64,000 nt of DNA from Chloroflexota bacterium (GTDB lineage Bacteria > Chloroflexota > Dehalococcoidia > Lucifugimonadales > Australimonadaceae): contig JAQCEV010000001.1 of the NCBI GenBank assembly GCA_027618515.1, positions 39,182-103,181 of the forward strand, written 5' to 3'. The notes beneath the pieces are model-generated. The model was not told the DNA's origin, made no database searches, and worked only from the letters and a program-made list of their open reading frames with translations. Positions 29,301-37,007 of the stretch are shown here, one piece after another. The position numbers were made by a program, and so were the translations under genes. How positions within the stretch are numbered: position 1 is the stretch's first letter; every line of letters starts with the position of its first letter.

Positions 29301-29909
29301 GACCGTATCAATTCGGTTGCCCCACAGGTCGATCCGCACCGGGTAGCGATGACCAGGGCCGTGGATGTCCACGATATCCCCACGTCGTGCAGCGCTACCG
29401 GGCTCCTCCACCAGCGCGCCGACCGTGTAGCCCATGCCAACCCACTTCAGAAGCGTTTCGTCTATGGATATCTTGTCGTCGGCGCGGAAAACGTGGGTGG
29501 TCGATCGCATCAACTCAGGGCTGATCGTCTTCTGCATGAGCCCCGTGACTGATGTAACGATGATCGGCGGCTGGGCTGCGTCGTCGTCTATGTATCCATG
29601 CAGCGCGCCAAGAGCAGCCAACCGCTCGTGAACGGTGCCCGCCTCAACGGACAAGCGCTCGTACGGGAGTACTTCAGACTCCGCGAAATGGAAGATAGGA
29701 GCGTCGTCCCCCGCATAAGCCTGGATCAACTCCGCCATACGACGAGAGTCGTCGGGGTGCGGACAGATGATCACGACCGGCCCAGAGGCCCGCTTGGCCA
29801 AAGCCGCAAGAACGAACGGCTTCGCCGCTTCCGGCAACGTCGCGGTTTGGGCGACACCGGTGCCCAACTTGGATACGGCTTCCCGGTACGCGGGCACCTT
29901 ATCCAGCAT
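26352..29909 (-). CDS. mfd: Transcription-repair coupling factor Mfd
   Basis: Removes stalled RNA polymerase and recruits UvrA to lesions. The ~1185-residue product has the UvrB-like N-terminal module, the RNA-polymerase-interacting domain (LNPGQYVVHVDHGIGRFMG), and the SF2 translocase with GDVGYGKTEVALRAAF, the DEEH box in VIIDEEHRFGVGHKER, LTATPIPRTL, and the TRG region QLYQLRGRIGRSSQRAYAYL. The ATG at 29909 has AAGG ten bases ahead; a TTG three codons upstream is too close to it. Confidence 0.97.
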   Translation of the reverse strand: MLDKVPAYREAVSKLGTGVAQTATLPEAAKPFVLAALAKRASGPVVIICPHPDDSRRMAELIQAYAGDDAPIFHFAESEVLPYERLSVEAGTVHERLAALGALHGYIDDDAAQPPIIVTSVTGLMQKTISPELMRSTTHVFRADDKISIDETLLKWVGMGYTVGALVEEPGSAARRGDIVDIHGPGHRYPVRIDLWGNRIDTVRIFESASQRSTDHIPALRVLPAAELLPSHADHASVEAAVRGLDYTNTTTAERDRVDEDLAELLSGVSADAGALYTGFLLHHTLLDHLPFAKDAVLVVSEPFEVLEAARRVEAGAEKLRLAKQERGELPLGFPSCLVPWEDLETSIASWNSRLDLTRYHRGDKDDGVAIVLPFGPPASYQGELESLATDLEGRRTPTVITTQHSRRLEEVLRDQGIAARETRSLDVAPQEDVVHIVHGTLAGGWSLHERSEDDAALLTLLSDNEVFGTAKRRVTRPRRHSTRFRATTVEELNPGQYVVHVDHGIGRFMGTINRGGAEAGDGDGSADAEKGANREYLVLEYAEGDRLYVPMEHLDRISPYVGGDEASPSPTRLGTQEWTRAVSKARESTQKLAIDLLALYAKREMAQGYAHSLDTPWQQEMEDAFPFVETPDQEVAINDVKEDLENIKPMDRLVCGDVGYGKTEVALRAAFKAVMSGKQVALLVPTTVLAQQHYITLSERLEPYPITVEMLSRFRTPKEADAIIARLASGDVDIVVGTHRLVQKDVSFKDLGLVIIDEEHRFGVGHKERMKEMRQEVDVLTLTATPIPRTLHMALAGIRDISTIETPPEERLPIKTYLAEMSDDLIREAILRELDREGQVYYLHNRVQDIDLTADKIRTLVPEARVIVGHGQMHEDDLSQVMERFSDGEADVLVCTTIIESGLDIPAANTMIVERAGNFGLAQLYQLRGRIGRSSQRAYAYLLVERGRRLTDQAQRRLQTIVAATELGAGFRIAMKDLEIRGAGNILGAEQSGHIHAVGFDLYTRLLSQAVSELRAATGDGPALEPEVGDPVIDLGLPASIPEDLVPHMPTRMAMYQRLAKAQTLEEIDELPREFEERFGHQLPDAVHHLIYGVRVKLFAKEARVASIVRRSDHVTLRLIDQVGGARIPLERALRHRTSVGNQQIHMPVAGGDVPWGQALLEVLALLSEFQQRVPEMAKQGIRG

Positions 29910-30217
29910 CTCGATCAAACCTTGGAGACTCAGATCATCACCTCATACGCAGTGGAACTGGACGCACAAAGAGGCCTGCCATGAAACCCCATGGCATGCC
30001 CTGGCCGCACTCGCAGCACGCCCATTCTAATACCGCCAATCCATATCCGTGAGGCACACGGAGATAAGGCCATCAGCGACAGCCATCATTACGACAGTAG
30101 ACCGTAGCGCATTCGTCATTCCGTCTCTATCCTAAGACAATGAATGCGAACTCCCTTTTTGACGCTCGGCTCGAGTCACGCAACTAACCTCGCAACCAGC
30201 GATTCTCCCCCAGAGGT

Positions 30218-30247
30218 AAATGGGCAGAAATGGGCAGAAATGAGCAG
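30218..30247. repeat. Three tandem 10-bp repeats
   Basis: AAATGGGCAG twice, then AAATGAGCAG, directly head to tail in the mfd-proB spacer. Confidence 0.9.
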
Positions 30248-30391
30248 CATCAAGACGTGCGCGATGGTTGCCGCCCATCTTGGGAAGCATCCGGCAGCTC
30301 CGAATCGTTTCCCGCGCGCAGCGAAGCGCAAGACGCAAGCGAGCCCGATCCCTCCCCGGAGCGCCGCGCGACCTTCAGTCCGGCGGACGAA

Positions 30392-30545
30392 GTCCATGAG
30401 TTCCGAGGGCGAGCCCCGACTTGCTACACGACCCGCCTAGAATCGAGCCCGGGGTCCTAGCGGCGAAGCCAAGAGTTCCGAGGGCGAGCCCCGACTGGCT
30501 ACACGACCGAACCCACCAACGAGCCCGGGGGCCTGCGAGCAATTA
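30392..30545. repeat. ~75-bp imperfect direct repeats
   Basis: A 36-base block (beginning GAGTTCCGAGGGCGAGCC) occurs at 30398-30433 and again at 30473-30508 with one mismatch. Both copies are preceded by GCGAAG-like sequence and followed by CGAGCCCGGGG, so the unit is about 75 bases. A more decayed third copy seems to follow near 30550 (GAAGCAAAGCATAGCGAGGG). They contain GGGCGAGCCC, which can fold. Confidence 0.8.
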
Positions 30546-30639
30546 TGGGAAGCAAAGCATAGCGAGGGCTAGGGCCGACGCAGTCCGAGTGAAGTAAAAT
30601 CCAGGAGTCGCAACGGGCGACGCGAACGCAGATCTGCTC

Positions 30640-31797
30640 ATGACTACCTCAAGTACATCAACCACCTCCCAACGCGGCCCCCTCGTTTACCAACGCATCG
30701 TCGTGAAAGCGGGCACCAACGTGCTCACTTCCAGTGGCACGCGGCTGGACCGGGCGGCCATGGCCGCCATCGTTGGTCAGATGGCCGAGATCCAGGCTGC
30801 GGGCGCACAGGTGATCCTCGTCACCTCAGGAGCGATCGCAGCGGGGCGAGAAGTCATTGCCAAGTCGCGCGACGCCAAGGGAGTTGGCCTAGGCCAGATG
30901 CTGGCGGCGGTCGGCCAGAGCCGACTCATGCACGCCTACCAGGAGATGTTCGCCGAGCACGGTATCATCGTTGCCCAAGCACTGCTCACGCATCAAGATG
31001 TCGAGGGCCGTCGTGGCTACCTGAACGTTCGCAATACGCTAGAGATGCTGCTCGCCAACGGTGTCGTACCAATCGTCAATGAGAACGATGTGGTGGACAC
31101 CGAGGAGATCAGCCAGGAGCGATTCGGCGACAACGACACGCTGTCCGCGCTGGTCGCGAACATCATCGACGCTGACCTGCTACTGATCCTGAGTGACGTT
31201 GCAGGCCTGTACACAGCTGACCCCAACCGCGATAAGAACGCCACGCTCATCGAGCGGGTCGACTCCGTGGATGCGTCAACGATGGCGCTCGCAGAAGAGC
31301 ACCGGAGCAGCACAACGCGCGGCGGCATGGGCTCCAAGTTGCGCGCCGCTGGTCTCGCGATGTCCACCGGCGTAAACGTTGTTATCGCTCGCGGGCACGA
31401 GCCTGACGTCGTGATCAACGTGGCGTCAGGACAGGCACGCGGCACGCTGTTCCCGGCCACCGCAACGCACGTTGAGAGCCGCAAGCGTTGGCTGCTGAGT
31501 GGAACCGCCGACAGCGGAGGCATTGTAGTTGTCGACGACGGTGCTGCTGCTGCGCTACGCAAGCAATCGCGCAGTCTGCTTCCCGCCGGGGTGCAGGAAG
31601 TCACCGGAGAGTTCAAGCGTGGTGATGTCGTGGCGGTGGCGGCACAGGGCGGCCAACGGATCGCGGTGGGCGTCACTAACTACGATTCCGACGAGCTGTC
31701 TTGCATCAAGGGCGCGAAGTCTTCGGACATCGCGGGCTTGCTCGGACACAGCTTCGGCGATGAAGCGATCCACCGGAATAACATGGCGGTCTTGTAA
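30640..31797 (+). CDS. proB: Glutamate 5-kinase with PUA domain
   Basis: Phosphorylates glutamate, first step to proline. The amino-acid kinase domain has VVKAGTNVLT, LVTSGAIAAGRE, and NENDVVDTEE with FGDNDTLSALVA. The last ~90 residues form a PUA domain. Its 385 residues are full length. It is followed 16 bases later by proA, forming the normal proBA pair. Confidence 0.96.
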   Translation: MTTSSTSTTSQRGPLVYQRIVVKAGTNVLTSSGTRLDRAAMAAIVGQMAEIQAAGAQVILVTSGAIAAGREVIAKSRDAKGVGLGQMLAAVGQSRLMHAYQEMFAEHGIIVAQALLTHQDVEGRRGYLNVRNTLEMLLANGVVPIVNENDVVDTEEISQERFGDNDTLSALVANIIDADLLLILSDVAGLYTADPNRDKNATLIERVDSVDASTMALAEEHRSSTTRGGMGSKLRAAGLAMSTGVNVVIARGHEPDVVINVASGQARGTLFPATATHVESRKRWLLSGTADSGGIVVVDDGAAAALRKQSRSLLPAGVQEVTGEFKRGDVVAVAAQGGQRIAVGVTNYDSDELSCIKGAKSSDIAGLLGHSFGDEAIHRNNMAVL

Positions 31798-31813
31798 GGA
31801 CACGGAGATCATC

Positions 31814-33088
31814 ATGGCAACGACAACATCAGAACTGATAACCAAGGCCAAGGCGGCGCGAGCGGCCACCCGTGATCTGCGGAATCTGTCCACGGACAAG
31901 AAGAACGCGGCCCTCGAAGCCATAGCAGTCGCGCTTGAGACTCAGCAGACGGCCATCCTAGAGGCCAACGCTCTGGACATGGAGGCGGGCGCCAGCGCTG
32001 GCCTCACTGACGCCTTGCTCGATCGGTTGATGCTCAACGAGGACCGCCTCAACGGCATGGCCTCCGACGTACGAACCATCGTGCGACTGCCCGATCCGAT
32101 CGGCGAGACGTTCGACGGACGGACGCTAGACAACGGCCTGCGTGTCGAGCGACGCCGGGTTCCTCTTGGCGTGATCGGCACGATCTACGAAAGTCGGCCC
32201 AACGTGACCGTGGACATCGCCGCGTTATGCCTGAAGTCGGGGAACGCAGTAGTGCTGCGCGGCGGTAAAGAGGCGGTGCACTCCAACAACGCCCTTGCCG
32301 CTTTGCTGCGTAGCGCATTGACCCAGGCCGGTATCAACCCCGAGATCGTTCAGCAGATCGTCGACACCGACCGCGCGGTAGTCGAGCAGATGATCAAGGC
32401 CAACGACTACATCGACCTCATCATCCCTAGGGGTGGCGCAGGGTTGGTGAACTACGTCGCCAAGGAAGCGACGGTACCCGCTATCACGGGGGGCATCGGG
32501 GTTGTGCATACCTTCGCTGACGCGACTGCGGACGTGGAGAACGCGGTAGACATCGTGTTCAACTCGAAAGTGCAGCGGCCCACTGTCTGCAACGCTCTGG
32601 ACACGTTGCTGGTTCACGCAGCCGTCGCGCCGAAGCTACTGCCGCTGGTTGCTGCCAAGCTGAGCGCAGCAGGCGTTGAGTTGCGATGCGACCAGCGAGC
32701 GCTATCGCTGATCGGGCCCGTCTACGGCGATTCGGTGAAGGCAGCAACGGCCGAGGACTTCGGCCAAGAGTTTCTGGCACTGGTGTTATCCGTACGCGTG
32801 GTTGATTCCCTCGACGAAGCGTTAGAGCACATCGAAGAGCACGGGTCCGGCCACACTGAAACGATCCTGACCCAGGACTACACGTCGACGAACCGATTCT
32901 TGGATGAGGTCGACGCCGCGATGGTCATGGTAAACGCGTCGACGCGTTTCAACGACGGAGCACAGCTCGGCCTCGGCGCAGAGGTCGCGATCAGCACCAA
33001 CAAACTGCATGCACGCGGCCCTATGGGATTGCGTGAGTTGACCAGTTACAAATGGGTCGCCCGAGGCGACGGTCAGGTACGGCGGTAG
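31814..33088 (+). CDS. proA: Gamma-glutamyl phosphate reductase
   Basis: NADPH-dependent reductase giving glutamate semialdehyde. The 424-residue product has VPLGVIGTIYESRPNVTVD, the catalytic cysteine in VQRPTVCNALDTLLVH (written here as KVQRPTVCNALD), and HGSGHTETILTQDY. The ATG at 31814 follows GGAG. Open sequence upstream in the same frame lies inside proB and was not used. Confidence 0.97.
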   Translation: MATTTSELITKAKAARAATRDLRNLSTDKKNAALEAIAVALETQQTAILEANALDMEAGASAGLTDALLDRLMLNEDRLNGMASDVRTIVRLPDPIGETFDGRTLDNGLRVERRRVPLGVIGTIYESRPNVTVDIAALCLKSGNAVVLRGGKEAVHSNNALAALLRSALTQAGINPEIVQQIVDTDRAVVEQMIKANDYIDLIIPRGGAGLVNYVAKEATVPAITGGIGVVHTFADATADVENAVDIVFNSKVQRPTVCNALDTLLVHAAVAPKLLPLVAAKLSAAGVELRCDQRALSLIGPVYGDSVKAATAEDFGQEFLALVLSVRVVDSLDEALEHIEEHGSGHTETILTQDYTSTNRFLDEVDAAMVMVNASTRFNDGAQLGLGAEVAISTNKLHARGPMGLRELTSYKWVARGDGQVRR

Positions 33089-33109
33089 CTAGCGAGGAGG
33101 AATCAGAAG

Positions 33110-33418
33110 ATGTTGAGATTTGAGAGGGAGTGCCGGACGCCGTACTCTGAGTGCTACACGATCCTAGACGACGACCAGCCGCAGGGAAGGTTCGACGTCC
33201 ACTACGCGGGGAACCTGATCCACGCGACGCTGTGCGTTTCTGAGCGGTACACGCAGGACGAGATCCAAGACCTTATCGAAGATCTGGACGATGAATTGCT
33301 GGACGCCGTTGGTCTGACGCGCGATGACTTCATCGTGCACGTCCATCAGGGCCGGGAGATCGGCGTGTTCTCCAACAGTGAGTTCAGCGAGGACGAGCAG
33401 AGTCCGACCGAAAATTGA
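33110..33418 (+). CDS. Conserved-looking small acidic protein of unknown function
   Basis: I do not recognise the family. The 102 residues are acidic, with a predicted mix of strands and one helix (QDEIQDLIEDLDDELLDAV). The ribosome site GAGGAGG is strong. The stop overlaps the start of the amidohydrolase gene (TTGA), so the two are likely translated together, and it follows proA by 21 bases. Confidence 0.7.
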   Translation: MLRFERECRTPYSECYTILDDDQPQGRFDVHYAGNLIHATLCVSERYTQDEIQDLIEDLDDELLDAVGLTRDDFIVHVHQGREIGVFSNSEFSEDEQSPTEN

Positions 33419-34251
33419 TCATCGATTTCCACACCCACCTGCTGCCACCGTCGTTCGACAAGCGCCGGAAGGAGATCGCGGCGAAGGATCGGACGTTCGC
33501 TGCGCTGTTCACCGATCCCCAAGCGAAGATGGCCAGCAAGGACGATCTGCTGTCAGCCATGGCCGAAGACGGCGTGGATATGGCGGTGGCTCTCGGCTAC
33601 GGCTGGACTGACCCCGGCGTGGCCCGCGAATCCAACGACTACCTGCTGGAAGCCGCAGCGGCCTCCAACGGACGAATCATCGCCTTCTGTAGCGTCGACC
33701 CATCGTGGGGAGACCCTGCGTTGCGCGAGGTGGAACGGTGCGTCGCCGCGGGCGCACGCGGCATCGGCGAGTTGCACCCCAGCACGCAGAAGACGAAGCT
33801 CGCAACAGATCGCGGGCTCGCGGGAGTCATGGCACTAGCGGCCAAAGAAGGCTTGCCGGTCGTGGTTCATGGCTCCGAGCCACTTGGGCACGAGTACCCA
33901 GGCAAGGGTGACACGCACCCGGGTCAACTGCTGGCCATGGCCACCCGGTTCCCTGACGTGAAGATCATCGCAGGCCATTGGGGCGGTGGCCTGCCCTTCT
34001 ACGCCCACATGCCTGAAGTCCGCGAGGTGCTAGCCAACGTGTACTTCGACTCCGCCGCCACGCCATTCCTCTACGACCAAGGCGTGTTCTCGACAGTCGC
34101 GAGCGCGGTGGGTCCTGACCACATGCTGTTCGGGTCTGATTTCCCCCTGCTAAGGCCCAAGCGAGTCGCGGAGATGGCCATCGCTGACCTAAGGCCCGCG
34201 CACGCCGCCATGTTCCTGGGCGGCAATGCCCGAGCCCTGCTGACCGCATGA
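33415..34251 (+). CDS. Amidohydrolase 2 (ACMSD-like) family protein
   Basis: TIM-barrel metal hydrolase of 278 residues. The metal motif is IIDFHTHLLPP, followed by PVVVHGSEP, IIAGHWGGGLPFY and the late aspartate in LFGSDFPLL. Members hydrolyse or decarboxylate small acids; the substrate is unknown. It uses a TTG start overlapping the upstream stop, and its own stop overlaps the next start (ATGA), so three genes are translationally chained. Confidence 0.85.
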   Translation: MIIDFHTHLLPPSFDKRRKEIAAKDRTFAALFTDPQAKMASKDDLLSAMAEDGVDMAVALGYGWTDPGVARESNDYLLEAAAASNGRIIAFCSVDPSWGDPALREVERCVAAGARGIGELHPSTQKTKLATDRGLAGVMALAAKEGLPVVVHGSEPLGHEYPGKGDTHPGQLLAMATRFPDVKIIAGHWGGGLPFYAHMPEVREVLANVYFDSAATPFLYDQGVFSTVASAVGPDHMLFGSDFPLLRPKRVAEMAIADLRPAHAAMFLGGNARALLTA

Positions 34252-34802
34252 CATCTAGCGAACCAACCCTGCCCGACCACCTATGCGACGGGCTCGACAT
34301 CGTGTTCGTCGGCATCAACCCAGGCGCCTACTCGGCGACCGTGGGGCAGTACTTCGCGACCTCCACCAATAGGTTCTGGCGCGCGTTTTCCCGGTCAGGC
34401 ATCGTGGACATCGACCGCGACTTGGTGGCGGGGGATGAGGCCTGGTTGAACAACGCGGGAGTGGGTTTCACCGACGTGGTGAAGCGGGCGAGCGCCTCGG
34501 CTTCCAGCCTCAAGGCGGCTGACTACCGATACTGGGCACCACTGACCCTCCAGAAGCTGGAAGAACACGCGCCGCTGGTGGTCTGCTTCAACGGCTTGAC
34601 CGGCTATCAAGCGTTCGCTCGGTACTCGCTGGATCTACGGCTGAAACCCAAGTTGGGCGAGCAGGCGGAGAGGATCGGCAGCAGCCGGGTGTTCGTTGCG
34701 CCGAATCCGAGCGCGGCGAATGCCGCGTTCTCGTTGGACGTGATCGCGGGCTGGTACCAGAAGCTACGCGAGCTTCGGGACACGCTGAAGAGCGGCAGCT
34801 AG
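34248..34802 (+). CDS. Mug-type G/U mismatch-specific DNA glycosylase
   Basis: The 184-residue product has the UDG family 2 motifs: VFVGINPGAYSA (catalytic-loop Asn in GINPG), and the C-terminal NPSAANAAFS that inserts into DNA. These enzymes remove uracil or thymine from mismatches with G. The start overlaps the previous stop by four bases and the end overlaps convergent uppP by four bases. Confidence 0.87.
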   Translation: MTSSEPTLPDHLCDGLDIVFVGINPGAYSATVGQYFATSTNRFWRAFSRSGIVDIDRDLVAGDEAWLNNAGVGFTDVVKRASASASSLKAADYRYWAPLTLQKLEEHAPLVVCFNGLTGYQAFARYSLDLRLKPKLGEQAERIGSSRVFVAPNPSAANAAFSLDVIAGWYQKLRELRDTLKSGS

Positions 34803-35587
34803 AACCAGACGACCTGGGCTATGCCGCCTACGATGACGGCAACGCCGACAACGCCGACGAAGGCTGCGAAGTTGACCCGGTGGGCAACCGCGAGCAGCGC
34901 CTTGATGCTGGCTAGTCCAACAGCTGCGGACGCCAGCGCCCCGACGAGTCCCTCAGTGAGGCCGATGCCATCGCCATCGAGACCGGCGAACACGGCCGCG
35001 CCTATGGACGCCGGGATGCTCATCAGGAAGCTGATGGCCAGGGCTTCCGCCCGGTCAAAGCGACGACCGAGCAGCATGGAGACCGTGAGCCCTGAACGGC
35101 TGAGGCCGGGGATAGCGGCGAATCCTTGGGCGACGCCAAAGGCTAGGGCGTCGACCAGCGAGAGGTCGTCGCGGGTCCGGCTTCCGCCTTCTGGACGTGC
35201 CCGGAGGATGAAGGCGGTGCCAAGCATCGCCACGCCGACGACGAGCATGGCGCCTGCGCCAACCAGGCCTGAAATGTCATCCAGCACGAGGATGACAGGC
35301 ACGCCGATGACCATCGAGGCCATGGTGCCAGCCACGCCGAACCGGAGCAGGGGTGACGGGTGCATGGGGTCGGTCAGCGCTTCGCGGGCGAGTGCCAGGA
35401 TCTCCTGGCGGAAGGCGATGAGCGCCGAGAAGGCGGTGCCAACGTGGAGCCAGAGCGCGAACGCAATGGCGTCAGCGAGGTTGAGGTCGAACAGGAACGA
35501 ACCAACAGCGGTCACGGATCCTTGTGAACTAACGGGGAGCCATTCAGAGGTTCCTTGGACGATTCCGAGAACTATGGCTTCGAGCAA
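34799..35587 (-). CDS. uppP: Undecaprenyl-diphosphatase UppP (BacA)
   Basis: Membrane phosphatase that recycles undecaprenyl pyrophosphate, the carrier for cell-wall units. The two signature segments are present: GIVQGTSEWLPVSSQGS at the N-terminus and GFAAIPGLSRSGLTVSMLLG in the middle. Several hydrophobic helices fill the 262 residues. The sequence looks closer to archaeal-style short members than to E. coli BacA. Confidence 0.92.
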   Translation of the reverse strand: MLEAIVLGIVQGTSEWLPVSSQGSVTAVGSFLFDLNLADAIAFALWLHVGTAFSALIAFRQEILALAREALTDPMHPSPLLRFGVAGTMASMVIGVPVILVLDDISGLVGAGAMLVVGVAMLGTAFILRARPEGGSRTRDDLSLVDALAFGVAQGFAAIPGLSRSGLTVSMLLGRRFDRAEALAISFLMSIPASIGAAVFAGLDGDGIGLTEGLVGALASAAVGLASIKALLAVAHRVNFAAFVGVVGVAVIVGGIAQVVWF

Positions 35588-35693
35588 GTGAGGCCTCTGT
35601 TGCTTTTGGGTTATCGTTGCGGCGGTGACGGAGCGGCGCGCCGAACCGGTGTGTCACTTCGAACATCTTATCGGGCGTAAGCAGGAGGTGGCT

Positions 35694-36107
35694 ATGGAAT
35701 TCGGTGAAGCTGTTCCTTTCATGGAGTCTGAGCATTCGGCGGTGGTGACGACGATCGGGAGGTCTGGGGGTGCTCAGGCGACGATCGTTCGGGCCGGGCC
35801 GTTGGAGGGCCGGATGGTGTTCGTTGTCAGGGGGGATACGGCGAAGCGCCGGAACCTGGAGCGGAACGCGAACTGCACGGTGCTGGTGGTTCAGCCGGAC
35901 TGGCGGAAGTTCGCGACGGTTGAGGGTCAGGCCGAGGTGCGAGGGCCGGAGAATACGGAGCCGGAGGAGCTTCGGTTGCTGTTGAGGGCGGTGTTCGCGG
36001 CCGCCGGCGGCTCCCATAGCGATTGGGATGAGTACGACCGGGTGATGCGGGACGAGGGGCGGGTCGCCGTATTGGTAACTCCGGGGCGCGTGTACGGTCG
36101 GGTGTAG
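35694..36107 (+). CDS. PPOX-class, probably F420-dependent, flavin-fold protein
   Basis: Split-barrel protein of 137 residues with HSAVVTTIGRSGGAQATIV, the phosphate-binding-like GDTAKRRNLERNANCTVLV, and VEGQAEVRGPEN. This is the layout of PPOX-class F420-dependent enzymes (TIGR03618-like), though FMN-binding relatives share it. AGGAGG lies four bases before the ATG. A cofE gene elsewhere in the window shows the host probably makes F420. Confidence 0.78.
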   Translation: MEFGEAVPFMESEHSAVVTTIGRSGGAQATIVRAGPLEGRMVFVVRGDTAKRRNLERNANCTVLVVQPDWRKFATVEGQAEVRGPENTEPEELRLLLRAVFAAAGGSHSDWDEYDRVMRDEGRVAVLVTPGRVYGRV

Positions 36108-36226
36108 AGAGGCCACGCTCGTCGCAGACGGCTCGCTTCGAATCTCGTGACTTCGTCTCTGAAACCCAAAGGTCACTTGCCAGATCCTGGATCCAAAACT
36201 TGAGTTGGCTCCCTGAACAGAGATGA

Positions 36227-36511
36227 CTACGCGCCTGCGCTGGGAGTCGGTATCTGGGCTATGACGAACTCTGCTTTGGGCTCGGGGATGCCGAGGCGGC
36301 GAGCGAGGCCTTTGGGGGTAGCCGGGCGGCGAGGTGCGGGGCCAGCTAGGAGGCCTGCGGCGAACTCCTCAGCCTGGCGTTCGGCTTTGTTGCGGTTGAC
36401 CCATTGCCAATCCTCTAGGTAGAGGCTGGCGCCGACGTGGAGAACGTGGTGCCCGAGGGCGTGGGCGGTAAGCCAGCGCGTCCAGGCGTCGCCGAGGCGG
36501 TCGTCGATGGT
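36227..36511 (-). pseudogene. ImmA/IrrE-type metallopeptidase-like, N-terminus missing
   Basis: Only the C-terminal ~94 residues remain: TIDDRLGDAWTRWLTAHALG, then HHVLHVG and KAERQAEEFAAGLLAGPAP. This is the phage-type ImmA/IrrE pattern, whose partner is normally an XRE repressor. The zinc motif reads HALGHH, with Ala where HExxH has Glu; some phage-type members share this. Similarity stops abruptly at about 36510, exactly where an O-antigen-ligase-like frame begins on the other strand. The open frame continues beyond, but only as antisense of that gene. Confidence 0.65.
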
Positions 36512-37007
36512 GCTGGGGGTGTACGGGATCGAGCAGCACTTCGGAGTCGACCTCTTCCTGAACAATGCTGCGCCGCAGAACCGAGTCGCGCTGACTTTCG
36601 GCAATCCAGTTTTTGCGGGCACGTACCTGTTGATGACGATTCCCTTGACGGTCGCGCTATGGCAGGCGTGGCGCGAGAGATATGGCACGCTCGCACACGT
36701 GGTGATCGGCGCGGGCCTGATCGCGCTCCAGACGACGGCGATGGCCTTCACTCTAAGTCGCGGGCCGATGGTGAGCTTGGTGGTCGCTTTCGCGGTGTTC
36801 TTGAGCGCCATAGGGTTCGTGATGGGCGCGAGAGCGATCATGCGCCCTGCGGCCAGTATCGCGCTTGCCGTAGCGGTAGCAGTTGCCTTGGGCTACATTC
36901 CCGTTTCAGGGACGATTGCTGGAGCCGGATACGGCGAGGGGGGGGGGGGGCGGACAATGGAACCGGCGCGTTGGCTGCTCGTTTGTCGACAGTGGGAACA
37001 GAGTTGA
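36507..37007 (+). pseudogene. O-antigen ligase/Wzy-like protein, 5'-truncated upstream fragment
   Basis: The frame opens inside the family: LGVYGIEQHFGVDLFLNN, ALTFGNPVFAGTYLLMTIPL, and SRGPMVSLVVAFAVFL, segments that lie mid-protein in O-antigen ligase-like membrane proteins. The N-terminal transmembrane helices are missing. Reading continues to a run of 13 G at 36938-36950 and then leaves the coding frame, stopping at 37007. The rest of the gene follows in another frame. Confidence 0.7.
36938..36950. repeat. Homopolymer of 13 G inside the O-antigen-ligase-like gene
   Basis: Uninterrupted G13 on the plus strand. The upstream and downstream coding frames would join if the run were 11 or 14 G. 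Confidence 0.95.

Larger units (their letters stand above)
29919..30639. other. Gene-free spacer between mfd and proB with repeats
   Basis: About 720 bases without a convincing gene. Short open frames here lack ribosome sites and family similarity. It holds three 10-bp repeats and two long imperfect repeats, listed separately, and the divergent promoters for mfd and proB should also be here, but no clear hexamer pair was found. Confidence 0.6.

Noticed and set aside
30392..30545. CRISPR array
   Set aside because: Only two or three diverged copies, about 75 bases apart, with no unique spacers of even length and no cas genes.
34821..35591. Long plus-strand open frame (256 codons) opposite uppP
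   Set aside because: It is the antisense of a clear UppP gene, has low-complexity composition and no ribosome site.
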